A DNA stretch of 64,000 bases from positions 930,001 to 994,000 of the forward strand of contig CAWJCM010000007.1 in assembly GCA_963841405.1 (NCBI GenBank). The letters are read 5' to 3'. The position numbers and the translations under genes are program-made. The stretch comes from DATBLE01 sp963841405 (GTDB lineage: Bacteria; Actinomycetota; Thermoleophilia; Gaiellales; Gaiellaceae). The stretch's first letter is position 1, and every line of letters begins with the position of its first letter. Positions 53,512 through 61,951 of this stretch are shown here, one piece after another. The notes below the pieces were generated by a model. That model saw nothing but the letters and a program-made list of their open reading frames with translations. It had not been told where the DNA came from and searched no databases.

Positions 53512-54509
53512 GCGCCGAGCGCTGCGTATACGAGCTCGTAGGCCCGCACCGCGTCCTTGCGGGACTGCGCCTCGCGCAGCGCGGCGTCGTCGATCCGCGC
53601 GGCGACGCGGTCGATGAAACGCCACTGCAGCACCGAGCGCCGCACCGCCTCGACCGCGTCCTCCGTGTACGGATAGAGGTCGAAGCCGAGCCGCCGACCG
53701 TCCTCGCCGTAGCCGGCCCGGCGGAACTCCACAGCCAGCTCGAGCGTCTCCATGAAGGCGGTCGCGCCGACCATGTTGTCGTCGTCGAAGGTGCCCCAGC
53801 CCGAGTTCGCGTGCTGGTGGCCGAGCAGCCCCTTCGAGGCCAGCAGCGCGGCGTACTCGGCCAGCGACTCGCCGTTCATGATCAGGTGCTGCCAGTCCAT
53901 GTTCACCTTGACGTTGTCGAGCCCGCGCTCGGCGAGCTCGTGGATCACATGGAGCGTCATCCCGATGTTGCGCATCAGGATCTTCATCGCCGGCTCGGAG
54001 TTCTTGTGCTCGAGCCACAGCTCCTGGCGAGCGTCCTTCAGCGTCGCGGCGACCTCTGCCAACCCGTCGATGAACCAGCGCCAGCTGTCCGCGTACGGCG
54101 TCTGGAACGGGTAGTTGTAGCCCTCGATCCCGGGCCAGACGATCATCGGCACGCCGAGCTCGCCCGACAGCTTCGCCCCCGCGACCGCGATCCGGACCGC
54201 CTCGCCCCGCACCTCCGGGTCGGGATTGACCAGCCCGCCGCGGCCGAAGCGTGGGTCGAGGTGCAGCCCGCCGGCGAGGCAGTAGACGTCGTGGTCGGAG
54301 CCGAGCGCGTCACGGATCGCGTCGGCGTTCTCCTCGTCCAGCTCCTGCGGGTAGTGGAACTCGTAGCCGTCGATCAGGTCGCCGAGCCCGTCGACGGCGC
54401 GCCGCACGCGGTCGACCGTCGTCTCGCCCGCATGCTCGGGCTGGTAGCCGCCCGGGACGAAGCGGGTGATCATCGAGCTGAGGGCCCAGATGCCGAGGCT
54501 GGTCTTCAC
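53508..54509 (-). CDS. xylA: xylose isomerase-like TIM-barrel protein
   Basis: A 333-residue TIM barrel of the AP-endonuclease-2/xylose-isomerase superfamily. Likely metal ligands are Glu in WLEHKNSEPAMK, Asp in VNMDWQHLIMNGE, His in GHQHANSG and Asp in FDDDN. It is shorter than classical XylA (~390) and lacks the usual C-terminal arm. Coupling to xylB suggests xylose or a related pentose/ketose as substrate. Start is a GTG at 54509. Divergent from the sugar ABC transporter. Confidence is higher for the fold than for the substrate. Confidence 0.78.
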   Translation of the reverse strand: MKTSLGIWALSSMITRFVPGGYQPEHAGETTVDRVRRAVDGLGDLIDGYEFHYPQELDEENADAIRDALGSDHDVYCLAGGLHLDPRFGRGGLVNPDPEVRGEAVRIAVAGAKLSGELGVPMIVWPGIEGYNYPFQTPYADSWRWFIDGLAEVAATLKDARQELWLEHKNSEPAMKILMRNIGMTLHVIHELAERGLDNVKVNMDWQHLIMNGESLAEYAALLASKGLLGHQHANSGWGTFDDDNMVGATAFMETLELAVEFRRAGYGEDGRRLGFDLYPYTEDAVEAVRRSVLQWRFIDRVAARIDDAALREAQSRKDAVRAYELVYAALGA

Positions 54510-54648
54510 CGCCCGGAGCCTATCGCGGGCGGCCGCCCCGGTCCCAGTTGACGAACGCGAACCGATTCGGGAGTCTTTCGTCCTATAGAGGGGCGAAAAG
54601 CCCGCTACCGCAGGCACGTTTTTTGTCAGGACTAGGAGGGAGGAGCAC

Positions 54649-55728
54649 GTGAAGAAGGTTTCTCGCAAGGTGATCGCGGTCGGGCTCGTCGCCGCGGTCG
54701 CTGCGCTGGCCGTGGCCGTCGCCGTCGCGACGGCAGGCACGGCCGCGAAGCACGCCAGCATCCAGGCGTGCGGGCTGATGCCGGACACCAAGACCTCGGT
54801 GCGCTGGGAGCAGTTCGACAAGCCGTACCTGATCAAGGCCTTCAAGGCCGCAGGCATCCCGGCGCGAGTCGTCAATGCCCAGGGTGATCCGCAGAAGCAG
54901 AAGTCGCAGGCCGACCAGTGCATCGCCGACGGGGCGAAGGTCCTGATCATCGCTCCGATCGACTCCGGCTCGGCCGCCGCGATCGAGAAAGCCGCTTCGG
55001 CCAAGGGCGTCAAGTCGATCGACTACGACCGCCAGGTCGAGGGCGGCTCCGCCGTCCTGTACGCATCCTTCAACGGCAAGACCGTCGGCGTGCTGCAGGG
55101 CAAGGGCGTCGTCACCGGCCTGAGGGCGAACGGCATGTACTCGAGGAAGCCGGTCGTCGCCTCGCTCTGGGGTGGCCAGGAGGACGCGAACTCGTATCTG
55201 TTCAAGAGCGGCGTGGACGCCGTTCTCAACCCTCTCTACGCCAAGAAGACCTTGACCAAGGGCCCGCAGCAGTTCGTGCCCGGGTGGGACAACCAGAAGG
55301 CCGGCACGATCTTCGAGCAGATGCTGGTCAAGACCGGCAACAAGATCGATGCGGTCGCGGCGGCGAACGACGGTCTTGCCAACGCCGTGGTGGTTGCGCT
55401 CAAGGCCCACAAGCTGCATCCGGTTCCGCTGAGCGGCCAGGATGCGACGACGCAGGGCGTCCAGAACATCATCTCGGGCTGGCAGACGATGACGGTGTTC
55501 AAGGACGTGCGTAAGCTGGCGACGGCGACCGCGGGTGCCGCGGTCAAGATCCTCAAGGGTCAGAAGCCGCCGACGACCGGCACGGTCAAGACCAAGGGCC
55601 GCTCGCTCGAGCAGGCCTACCTGATCCCGCCGCAGACGATCAACAAGTCGAACTGGCGGATCCTCACCACAAGCGGATTCCTGAAGAAGAGCGACATCTG
55701 CGTCGGTCAGTACAAGAAGTACTGCTAG
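54649..55728 (+). CDS. sugar ABC transporter substrate-binding protein
   Basis: A 359-residue periplasmic-binding-protein type 1 (RbsB/XylF-like). Signal peptide MKKVSRKVIAVGLVAAVAA and beyond, without a lipobox Cys. Binding-fold blocks: WEQFDKPYLIKAFKAAGI, VLIIAPIDSGSAAAIEKA, YDRQVEG and AANDGLANAVVVAL. AGGAGGGAGG precedes the GTG at 54649. Divergent from xylA/xylB, so xylose or another pentose is the likely ligand. A strong hairpin follows before the ATPase gene. Confidence 0.92.
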   Translation: MKKVSRKVIAVGLVAAVAALAVAVAVATAGTAAKHASIQACGLMPDTKTSVRWEQFDKPYLIKAFKAAGIPARVVNAQGDPQKQKSQADQCIADGAKVLIIAPIDSGSAAAIEKAASAKGVKSIDYDRQVEGGSAVLYASFNGKTVGVLQGKGVVTGLRANGMYSRKPVVASLWGGQEDANSYLFKSGVDAVLNPLYAKKTLTKGPQQFVPGWDNQKAGTIFEQMLVKTGNKIDAVAAANDGLANAVVVALKAHKLHPVPLSGQDATTQGVQNIISGWQTMTVFKDVRKLATATAGAAVKILKGQKPPTTGTVKTKGRSLEQAYLIPPQTINKSNWRILTTSGFLKKSDICVGQYKKYC

Positions 55729-55755
55729 TCCAGCTCGCTGCAGACGGTACGAACG

Positions 55756-55780
55756 CGGAGGCGCCCATCGGGCGCCTCCG
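55756..55780 (+). terminator. intra-operon hairpin (attenuating terminator)
   Basis: CGGAGGCGCCC, loop ATC, GGGCGCCTCCG: perfect 11-base arms between the binding-protein and ATPase genes. This arrangement commonly lets the binding protein be made in excess over the membrane components. Confidence 0.72.
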
Positions 55781-55807
55781 CCGCTTGTGTGGTATGAGAG
55801 TGGCCGC

Positions 55808-56593
55808 GTGAGCGACACACCTCTCCTCGAGCTTCGCGGGGTCTTCAAGTCGTTCGGCTCCGTGCAGGCGCTAACCGATGTCGACTTCGAGGTGCGCTCC
55901 GGTGAGGTGATGGCGCTTGTCGGCGACAACGGCGCGGGCAAGTCGACGCTGATCAAGTGTGTCGCCGGCATCCACCCGATGGATCAAGGGCAGATCCTCT
56001 TCGAAGGCCGGTCGGTTTCGATCCACAGTCCGAAGGAGGCTGCGAACCTCGGGATCGAGGTCGTCTACCAGGACCTCGCACTCTGCGACAACCTCGACGT
56101 CGTCCAGAACATGTACCTCGGCCGCGAGGAGCGCGACTGGCTCCAGCGGCTGAAGGAGCCGCCGATGGAGGCGCATACGGCCGAGACTCTGAAGTCGCTC
56201 GCAGTGACGACGATCAAGTCGATCCGCCAGCCGGTGGCGACGCTCTCCGGCGGCCAGCGCCAGTCGGTCGCGGTCGCCCGCGCGGTCATGTGGAACTCGC
56301 GCCTCGTGATCCTCGACGAGCCGACGGCCGCGCTCGGCGTGTCACAGACGGAGCAGGTGCTCCGGCTCGTCGCGCGTCTCGCCGATCAGGGGCTCGCAGT
56401 GATCCTGATCTCGCACAATCTGCATGACGTCTTCGAGATCGCGACTCGCATCACCGTCCTTCGCCTGGGCCGGGACATCGGCATCTACGAGCGCACGAAG
56501 ACGACCCAGGAGGAGGTCGTCCATGCGATCACCGCCGGGACTCCGACCAAGGTGTCAGGGATTCCCGGAACCGGGAACGGAGCAGCGGCATGA
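55808..56593 (+). CDS. sugar ABC transporter ATP-binding protein, single-domain
   Basis: A 261-residue ATPase: Walker A GDNGAGKST, LSGGQRQSVAVARA signature, Walker B LVILDEPTAALG and His switch LISHNLHDVFE. Sugar ABC ATPases of the RbsA/XylG type usually have two domains (~500 residues); this is the one-domain type. The GTG at 55808 is favoured over the GTG at 55787. ATGA overlap with the permease gene. Confidence 0.93.
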   Translation: MSDTPLLELRGVFKSFGSVQALTDVDFEVRSGEVMALVGDNGAGKSTLIKCVAGIHPMDQGQILFEGRSVSIHSPKEAANLGIEVVYQDLALCDNLDVVQNMYLGREERDWLQRLKEPPMEAHTAETLKSLAVTTIKSIRQPVATLSGGQRQSVAVARAVMWNSRLVILDEPTAALGVSQTEQVLRLVARLADQGLAVILISHNLHDVFEIATRITVLRLGRDIGIYERTKTTQEEVVHAITAGTPTKVSGIPGTGNGAAA

Positions 56594-57801
56594 CCGCCGA
56601 GGCGGCGGGCGTCTCGAGCGAGGTGGAGCAGCAGAGCTACTGGGAGCGTCTCCGCCTCAATGTGCGCACCGGCAATCTCGGCAATGCGCCGGTCCTGATC
56701 GCGCTCGGGATCGTCGTCATCTACTTCAGCATCACCGCGCAGAACTGGTTCACCCCGGTCAACTTCACCAACCTGATCGGTCAGCTGGCGGGCACGTGCA
56801 TGCTCGCCTACGGGGTCGTGTTCGTCCTGCTGATCGGGGAGATCGACCTGTCGATCGCGTTCGTGAGTGGCATCGCCGGCGTGGTCGTCGCCGAGTTGCA
56901 GCTGCCGACCGGGGCCAACCTCCCAGGACTTGTCTGCATCCTCCTCGCGTTGCTGGCGACGACGGCGATCGGCGCGTTCCAGGGCTCGTTCGTCGCGTTC
57001 CTCGGCGTCCCCTCGTTCGTGGTCACGCTCGCCGGCTTTCTGATCTGGCAAGGGGTGATCCTGCACACGATCACCCAGGGCGTGATCGTCATCCAGAACA
57101 ACACGGTCAACAACGTCTACGGCTACTTCTTCAGCGACCTGGGCGGGTGGATAATCGGGATCGTCATCAGCGTCGCGTACGTGGCCGGCACGCTCGGGGC
57201 CGCGATCTCGGGCCGCAGGCACGGGATCGCGATCCGCGACCCGCTGCTCTTCGTCCTGAAGCTCGTGCTCATCCCGGCGGTCACGCTCCTCACGGTCTGG
57301 TACTGCAACAAGGACCGCGGCGTCCCGTTCGCACTGTTGCTCGTCGTCGCGATGTTGCTGATCCTGACGTTCCTGGCGAAGCGGACGACATTCGGCCGGC
57401 ACGTCTACGCGGTCGGCGGCAACGCCGAGGCGGCGCGCCGGGCCGGCATCAACGTCAAGCGGATCCGGATCCTCGTCTTCATGATCTCCGGCTTCATGTC
57501 GGGCCTGGGCGGGATCGTGCTCGCGGCGCGGCTGAACAGTGTCGACCTGAACGCCGGCGGCGGGACGCTCCTGATCGACGCGATCGCGGCGGCGGTGATC
57601 GGCGGGACCAGCCTGTTCGGCGGCCGCGGCGAGGTCCGCAACGCGCTCGTCGGTGCGCTGCTGATCACGACGATCGCGAACGGGATGAACACCGTCGGCT
57701 ACACGACGGGGGTCATCTACATCGTCACCGGGTCGATCCTGCTGCTGGCGGTCACGTTCGACACGATCGTGCGGCAGCGGCAGATCAAGGCCGGGCGCTG
57801 A
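56590..57801 (+). CDS. sugar ABC transporter permease (RbsC/XylH family)
   Basis: A 403-residue inner-membrane permease with about ten spans. Family blocks: FVLLIGEIDLSIAFVSGIAG, GVPSFVVTLAGFLIWQG, VGGNAEAARRAGINVKR (the ATPase-contact EAA-like loop) and AVIGGTSLFGGRGEV. The length exceeds RbsC and suits XylH. Together with the two preceding genes it forms one importer. Its 3' end overlaps the convergent RnfD-FG-GAP gene by 17 bases. Confidence 0.94.
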   Translation: MTAEAAGVSSEVEQQSYWERLRLNVRTGNLGNAPVLIALGIVVIYFSITAQNWFTPVNFTNLIGQLAGTCMLAYGVVFVLLIGEIDLSIAFVSGIAGVVVAELQLPTGANLPGLVCILLALLATTAIGAFQGSFVAFLGVPSFVVTLAGFLIWQGVILHTITQGVIVIQNNTVNNVYGYFFSDLGGWIIGIVISVAYVAGTLGAAISGRRHGIAIRDPLLFVLKLVLIPAVTLLTVWYCNKDRGVPFALLLVVAMLLILTFLAKRTTFGRHVYAVGGNAEAARRAGINVKRIRILVFMISGFMSGLGGIVLAARLNSVDLNAGGGTLLIDAIAAAVIGGTSLFGGRGEVRNALVGALLITTIANGMNTVGYTTGVIYIVTGSILLLAVTFDTIVRQRQIKAGR

Positions 57802-60800
57802 CGATCCGGTCGGCGGCGACGCCGGCCAGGCGCGTCGTCCTCCCGCTCGGGTAGCGCACCGTCAACTCCGCGACCTTCGTCTCGCTGCCGAGCCCGAAGT
57901 GGACGCGCGGGTCCTCGGAGGAGAGGTAGCTCGAGCCGACGTGCACCTCCCGGACGAGGCGGCGGCCGTCGGGCAGCGTCGCCGTCACGACCGCCCCTGG
58001 CGCGAATCGCGGCAGCGTCACCTCGAGCCAGTGGCCGGAGCCGCCCGTGCCGCGCAGGAGGATCAGCTTGCCGCCGACGGAGTTGACCGCCACATCGGTG
58101 TGGCCGTCGTTGTCGAAGTCGGCGGCGGCGACGCCGCGGCCGTTCACCCTGGGCAGGCGGTCCAGCCCGACCAGCCTGGTCGCATTGACGAACCCCTCGG
58201 GCACGTTCTCGAGCACTTGGATCGGGCCGGCGTCCTTGGCGAGGTTCGTGATCGGGATCGCGCCGTTCGCGACGACCAGGTCGAGCTTCCCGTCGTTGTT
58301 GAGGTCGACCCAGGAGTCGCCCCAGCCGGTGTCGTTCGTCCCGAACGCGGTTGCAAAGAGCGGCTGGGCGTTGGTGAACTGGTCGCCGCGACTCCGGAAG
58401 GCCGCGTGTCCCTGGCCGCGTGAGTTGCTGACGAACAGATCCTGACGACCATCGCCGCTGAAGTCGCCCTCGGCGATGCCCATGCCGGCGTTGCGGTCGG
58501 CGACGCGGGCGCCCTGTGCACGGTCGACGAAGCGGAAGCCGAGCGGGCCGGACGACGCCTCGTTGACGTAGTAGCGGTTCGGATCCTCGTCGTTGGCGAC
58601 GAGGAGGTCGAGCCGCCCGTCGCCGTTCAGGTCGGTGAAGGTCGCGCCGAGCGAGTGGTCGTACGGCTTCGGGTCGATTCCTGCCTGCGCGCCGACCTCC
58701 TTGAAGCGTGCACGTCCGTCCGGGCCGTTTCCCTCGTTGAGGAAGACCTCGTCACGCACGCCGAGATGGTTGGTCGGATACCCGTCAGACGAGCCTGGGA
58801 TCGGCGCGTTCTCCTCGGTGTAGCCGGCAACGAAGAGGTCGGGGCGGCCGTCCCCGTTGACGTCTCCGACACTGGCGCCGGTGTGCCAGCCGAAGGAGAC
58901 GATTCCAGCGGTGCGTGCGCCCTCCGTGAACGTGCCGTCGCCGTTGTTCCAGAGCAGCTGGTCGTCGTCGGCGGTCGAGATGAAGATGTCGGTGTTGCCG
59001 TCGCCGTTGAAGTCGGCGGCGACGCACCCCTCCCCGCGCGCGACCCGGCCGGCGTGGGCGGCCGCGGACACGTTCGTGAAGCGACCGTGGTCGTTTCGGA
59101 ACAACTGCGTGGTCGGCAGCCCGCCATGCACGTCGTAGGCACCGACGTCGCCGCCTGCGTACGAGTTGACGACGAACAGGTCGAGCCACCCGTCATTGTT
59201 GTAGTCGAGCCAGCAGAGGCCGCCGCCCATCATCGCCGGAACGTCCTGGGTGACCCCGTAGCGGAACGCTCCCTGGCGAAAGTCGAGCCCGACCTCGGAG
59301 GCGACGTCGGTCAGCCGTACGCCGGCGAAGCCCCTGGCGGCGGCGTCGCGGGCGGCGGGGCTCGCCAGCACGGCCACAGGCTTCACCGGAACGCGAATGC
59401 GGGCGACGAGCCAGCGGCCCGAGTCGTCCTGCAGTTCGAGCGTCTGGCGGAATGCCGCGGGCGCCTCGCGCGAGACGAGCTTTGCGCCGCGTCCCGCATA
59501 GACCGTGAGCTGCTGCTTGCCTTCGAGAGCGGCGACGGCGATCGCTGCGCCCTGGCCGTGGCCGGGCTCGAGCCACACGCGCATCCGGTCGAGGCGGTAC
59601 GAAGGCACTCTGATCGGCGCGCCCGCGGCGTTACGGATGAGCTGGCCCAGCTGCGGCAGCCGGTCGAAGGTCGCCGAGCGCGCCAGCGCCTTGCGGTCGC
59701 GGTGGGCGAGGGCGGTCGTCTGGAGGCGGAGGTCGGAGACGAGGTCGGCCGCGATCCGGTCGGCCGTCGGCCGGGCGAGCTTCGTCTGGACGCTTCTCGA
59801 GGGCAGCACGATGATGTCCGGGGGCCGCGCGGTTCCGGCGAGCGGTGCGGCTGTCGTGACGGGCCGTGCTCGGATCCCGGCGCCCGCGATTGCGCCGGTG
59901 TACGCGACCACCGCAACGGCGCCCAGCGCGACCAGTACGCGGCGGTCGAGGCCGAGGCGCGGTAGCAGGCCGAGCAGCGGCCGGGCCAGGCACACGATCG
60001 CGAGCGCGCCGAGCAGCGCGACCTTCGCCCAGAACTCGGTCTTCGCCGGGGCGATCAGCAGCACCGACAGCAGCCCGATCGAGACCGCGTAGATCGCGCG
60101 TCCGCGCGTCGAGCGCGGCGTGGTCTTCGGGTCGGTGATCATGAAGAAGAGGAAGACGAGCACCTCCGGCGAGGTCACGAGCACCCACCAGAAATAGGCG
60201 CCCGTGATCGCGCCGAGGTGCCAGCGGGCGGTCATCGCGTGGCCGGTCGCGACCAGGACGGCCAGCGCGGCGGCGAACGTCAGCCAGAACGAGACCGCGA
60301 TCACCAGCAGGCGGAGCCTGGTAAGGATCGCGAGCCCGCCGATGACGATGATCGCGAGCGCCAGCGACATCCAGCCCGACATCGGTCCCCACCAGAAGTC
60401 GAGCGGTTCGGCGTGTTCGGGGCCGAGCAGCAGGAAGCAGAGCACGAGCCCGAAGTTCGACGGGTTGAAGATGTGCGAGCCGCGAAACTTGATCAGGTAC
60501 TTCGAGAGGAGCGACACCGCGGCGGTGCCGGCGAAGATGTACCAGCCGTTCGTGCTCCACCAGTCGCCGTGCTGCGTGCCCGGCACGCGCAGGACGAAGG
60601 CGACACCGTTGCCGGTCAGCATCGCGCTCGCGGGCCACATCAGCACGTGCTGGCGGAAGAACGCGATTCCCACCTCGAGCAGCGCGCAGGTGCCGATCGC
60701 GATCAGGATCTGGGCGATCGACAGGCGAAAGTCGAAGGCGACCTGCCCGAGCACCTGGAGCGAGACGATCACCACGGCCAGGTGGAGCCGCGGGTCGCTC

Positions 60801-60883
60801 AGCTTCGGGAGGAGGACCGGGTACGGCCGTCCGCGGATGGTCAGAGCCCGCCCGGCGGGGGCAGCTAGCGCGGGGGCGCTCAT
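57785..60883 (-). CDS. RnfD-like membrane domain fused to FG-GAP/UnbV (CRTAC1) repeat domain
   Basis: A 1032-residue protein. Residues ~1-340 form eight to ten spans related to RnfD/NqrB (FNPSNFGLVLCFLLLG; TSPEVLVFLFFMITDPKTTP, where RnfD carries its covalent FMN near a Thr). Then a ~170-residue linker domain, then ~500 residues of FG-GAP/VCBS repeats with Ca-binding DxNxDGxxD loops (DYNNDGWLD, DFNGDGNTD, DVNGDGRPD, DLNGDGRLD, DFSGDGRQD, DLNNDGKLD, DFDNDGHTD) and a C-terminal ASPIC/UnbV domain (PSGRTTRLAGV). The repeats should be extracytoplasmic. It may couple electron transfer or adhesion at the surface; the function is unknown. Start ATG at 60883. Confidence 0.88.
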   Translation of the reverse strand: MSAPALAAPAGRALTIRGRPYPVLLPKLSDPRLHLAVVIVSLQVLGQVAFDFRLSIAQILIAIGTCALLEVGIAFFRQHVLMWPASAMLTGNGVAFVLRVPGTQHGDWWSTNGWYIFAGTAAVSLLSKYLIKFRGSHIFNPSNFGLVLCFLLLGPEHAEPLDFWWGPMSGWMSLALAIIVIGGLAILTRLRLLVIAVSFWLTFAAALAVLVATGHAMTARWHLGAITGAYFWWVLVTSPEVLVFLFFMITDPKTTPRSTRGRAIYAVSIGLLSVLLIAPAKTEFWAKVALLGALAIVCLARPLLGLLPRLGLDRRVLVALGAVAVVAYTGAIAGAGIRARPVTTAAPLAGTARPPDIIVLPSRSVQTKLARPTADRIAADLVSDLRLQTTALAHRDRKALARSATFDRLPQLGQLIRNAAGAPIRVPSYRLDRMRVWLEPGHGQGAAIAVAALEGKQQLTVYAGRGAKLVSREAPAAFRQTLELQDDSGRWLVARIRVPVKPVAVLASPAARDAAARGFAGVRLTDVASEVGLDFRQGAFRYGVTQDVPAMMGGGLCWLDYNNDGWLDLFVVNSYAGGDVGAYDVHGGLPTTQLFRNDHGRFTNVSAAAHAGRVARGEGCVAADFNGDGNTDIFISTADDDQLLWNNGDGTFTEGARTAGIVSFGWHTGASVGDVNGDGRPDLFVAGYTEENAPIPGSSDGYPTNHLGVRDEVFLNEGNGPDGRARFKEVGAQAGIDPKPYDHSLGATFTDLNGDGRLDLLVANDEDPNRYYVNEASSGPLGFRFVDRAQGARVADRNAGMGIAEGDFSGDGRQDLFVSNSRGQGHAAFRSRGDQFTNAQPLFATAFGTNDTGWGDSWVDLNNDGKLDLVVANGAIPITNLAKDAGPIQVLENVPEGFVNATRLVGLDRLPRVNGRGVAAADFDNDGHTDVAVNSVGGKLILLRGTGGSGHWLEVTLPRFAPGAVVTATLPDGRRLVREVHVGSSYLSSEDPRVHFGLGSETKVAELTVRYPSGRTTRLAGVAADRIVSARP

Positions 60884-60940
60884 GGCGATCTCATGGTACT
60901 CCGGGCCGAGCGGTTTGCCTCGCTCGGCCTGCCGCCGTCC

Positions 60941-61018
60941 TAACGGTGCCAGGCACGGTAAAGACCCTGCTCGGAGCGGGTGTTCGTGTCCTCTTCCTAA
61001 CCGTGCCTGGCACTGTTA
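60941..61018. repeat. REP doublet (inverted pair)
   Basis: TAACGGTGCCAGGCACGGTA (60941-60960) and, inverted, TAACCGTGCCTGGCACTGTT (60998-61017), each itself an imperfect palindrome around GTGCC-GGCAC, separated by ~37 bases. The GTGCCTGGCAC core is typical of REP sequences mobilised by RAYT transposases. No such transposase is in the window. It lies between the divergent RnfD-FG-GAP and HbpS-like genes. Confidence 0.75.
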
Positions 61019-61029
61019 AGAATGACCGC

Positions 61030-61422
61030 GTGGAGTTGGAGCGGGCGCTGGCGGTCGTGCGGTTCGTGGTCGCGGAAGCGCCCGGACCGGTGTCGGTCTT
61101 CGTCGCCGACGCGCACGGGGAGGTGGTCGCCGCGGCCACGATGGACGGGGCCGCGCCGGACACGCGCCTGAACGCGCAGCGGAAGGCCTACACGGCCGCC
61201 CGGAGCGACGCCCGCGCGACGTCGGAGCTGGCGACGAAGGTCGCCGAGGACCCGGTCGAGCGGGCGAGCTTCGACCCGTTCTTCACGTTCTTCAAAGGTG
61301 GCGTCGCCGCGTTCGACGGCAAGTCGCGCGTCGGCGCGGTCGGCGTCAGCGGCCTGCCCGGCGAGGTCGACGAGGAGCTGGCGCGGCGCGCGATCGCCGC
61401 GGCCGGGCTCACGACGGGATAG
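61030..61422 (+). CDS. GlcG/HbpS-like haem-binding family protein
   Basis: A 130-residue protein of the GlcG/HbpS family: VSVFVADAHGEVVAAATMDGA, then a Lys-rich helix (NAQRKAYTAARS) and GVAAFDGKSRVGAVGVSG. HbpS binds haem or senses redox in Streptomyces; other members have no known role. The GTG at 61030 is chosen; earlier in-frame codons read through the REP doublet. No signal peptide. Confidence 0.82.
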   Translation: MELERALAVVRFVVAEAPGPVSVFVADAHGEVVAAATMDGAAPDTRLNAQRKAYTAARSDARATSELATKVAEDPVERASFDPFFTFFKGGVAAFDGKSRVGAVGVSGLPGEVDEELARRAIAAAGLTTG

Positions 61423-61495
61423 GAGCGTTCCGCGTCACCCGGCCCTTCTGCCGCGATTCGGGACCGGCGCTCCCCTTTGCCGGTGCGCTGAATCC

Positions 61496-61951
61496 TCACC
61501 GGACGACCCGAGGATCCGTGAAGACGTCCGTCTCGTCGCGGCTCCGCGTGGAGAACTCCGACACGATCGCGCCCTCGTCGCCGGCCCGGAACCGGTGCAG
61601 CGTGTCGGGCGGGATCGTGTGCTGCTCACCCGGGCCGAGGACGACCTCGCCGTCGCCGTCGACCCAGAGCCGGACCGACCCGCGGCGGACGCGAAACGTC
61701 TCCTCCTTCCCCGGTTCGTCGTCGACCGGCGGATGCCGGTGCTCCGGACACTCCTGGCCCGCGAACATGACCAGTTCCTTCGCGCAGACCCGCTCCGTGT
61801 TCACGTAGACCACGATCTGCAGCCCCCAGCGGTCGAGGTCGCCGAGCCCGAAGTCGGCCACCTCGATCGCCCCCCGCTCGGCCGGCGTCAGCACGATGCC
61901 GGCCTCGGCCAGCATCGCCGCCGCTCGCTCCCGCGCCTCGGCGGCGTCCAC
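61496..61951 (-). CDS. D-lyxose ketol-isomerase (cupin type)
   Basis: A 151-residue cupin. GLQIVVYVNTERVCAKELVMF, the metal-binding CPEHRHPPVDDEPGKEE (two His and a Glu), the second half GEQHTIPPDTLHRF and the terminal EFSTRSRDETDVFTDPR match D-lyxose isomerases, which interconvert D-lyxose/D-xylulose and D-mannose/D-fructose. It is shorter than usual (~165-225) by a loop before VVLGPGEQ. The GTG at 61951 overlaps the upstream gene's TAG by one base. It supplies xylulose to XylB. Confidence 0.86.
   Translation of the reverse strand: MDAAEARERAAAMLAEAGIVLTPAERGAIEVADFGLGDLDRWGLQIVVYVNTERVCAKELVMFAGQECPEHRHPPVDDEPGKEETFRVRRGSVRLWVDGDGEVVLGPGEQHTIPPDTLHRFRAGDEGAIVSEFSTRSRDETDVFTDPRVVR

Noticed and set aside
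58000..59240. Tandem repeats resembling a CRISPR array
   Set aside because: These are FG-GAP protein repeats with variable DNA spacing; no constant repeat/spacer pattern.
60946..61029. Earlier GTG start for the HbpS-like gene
   Set aside because: The added residues are translated REP doublet; homology begins after the GTG at 61030.
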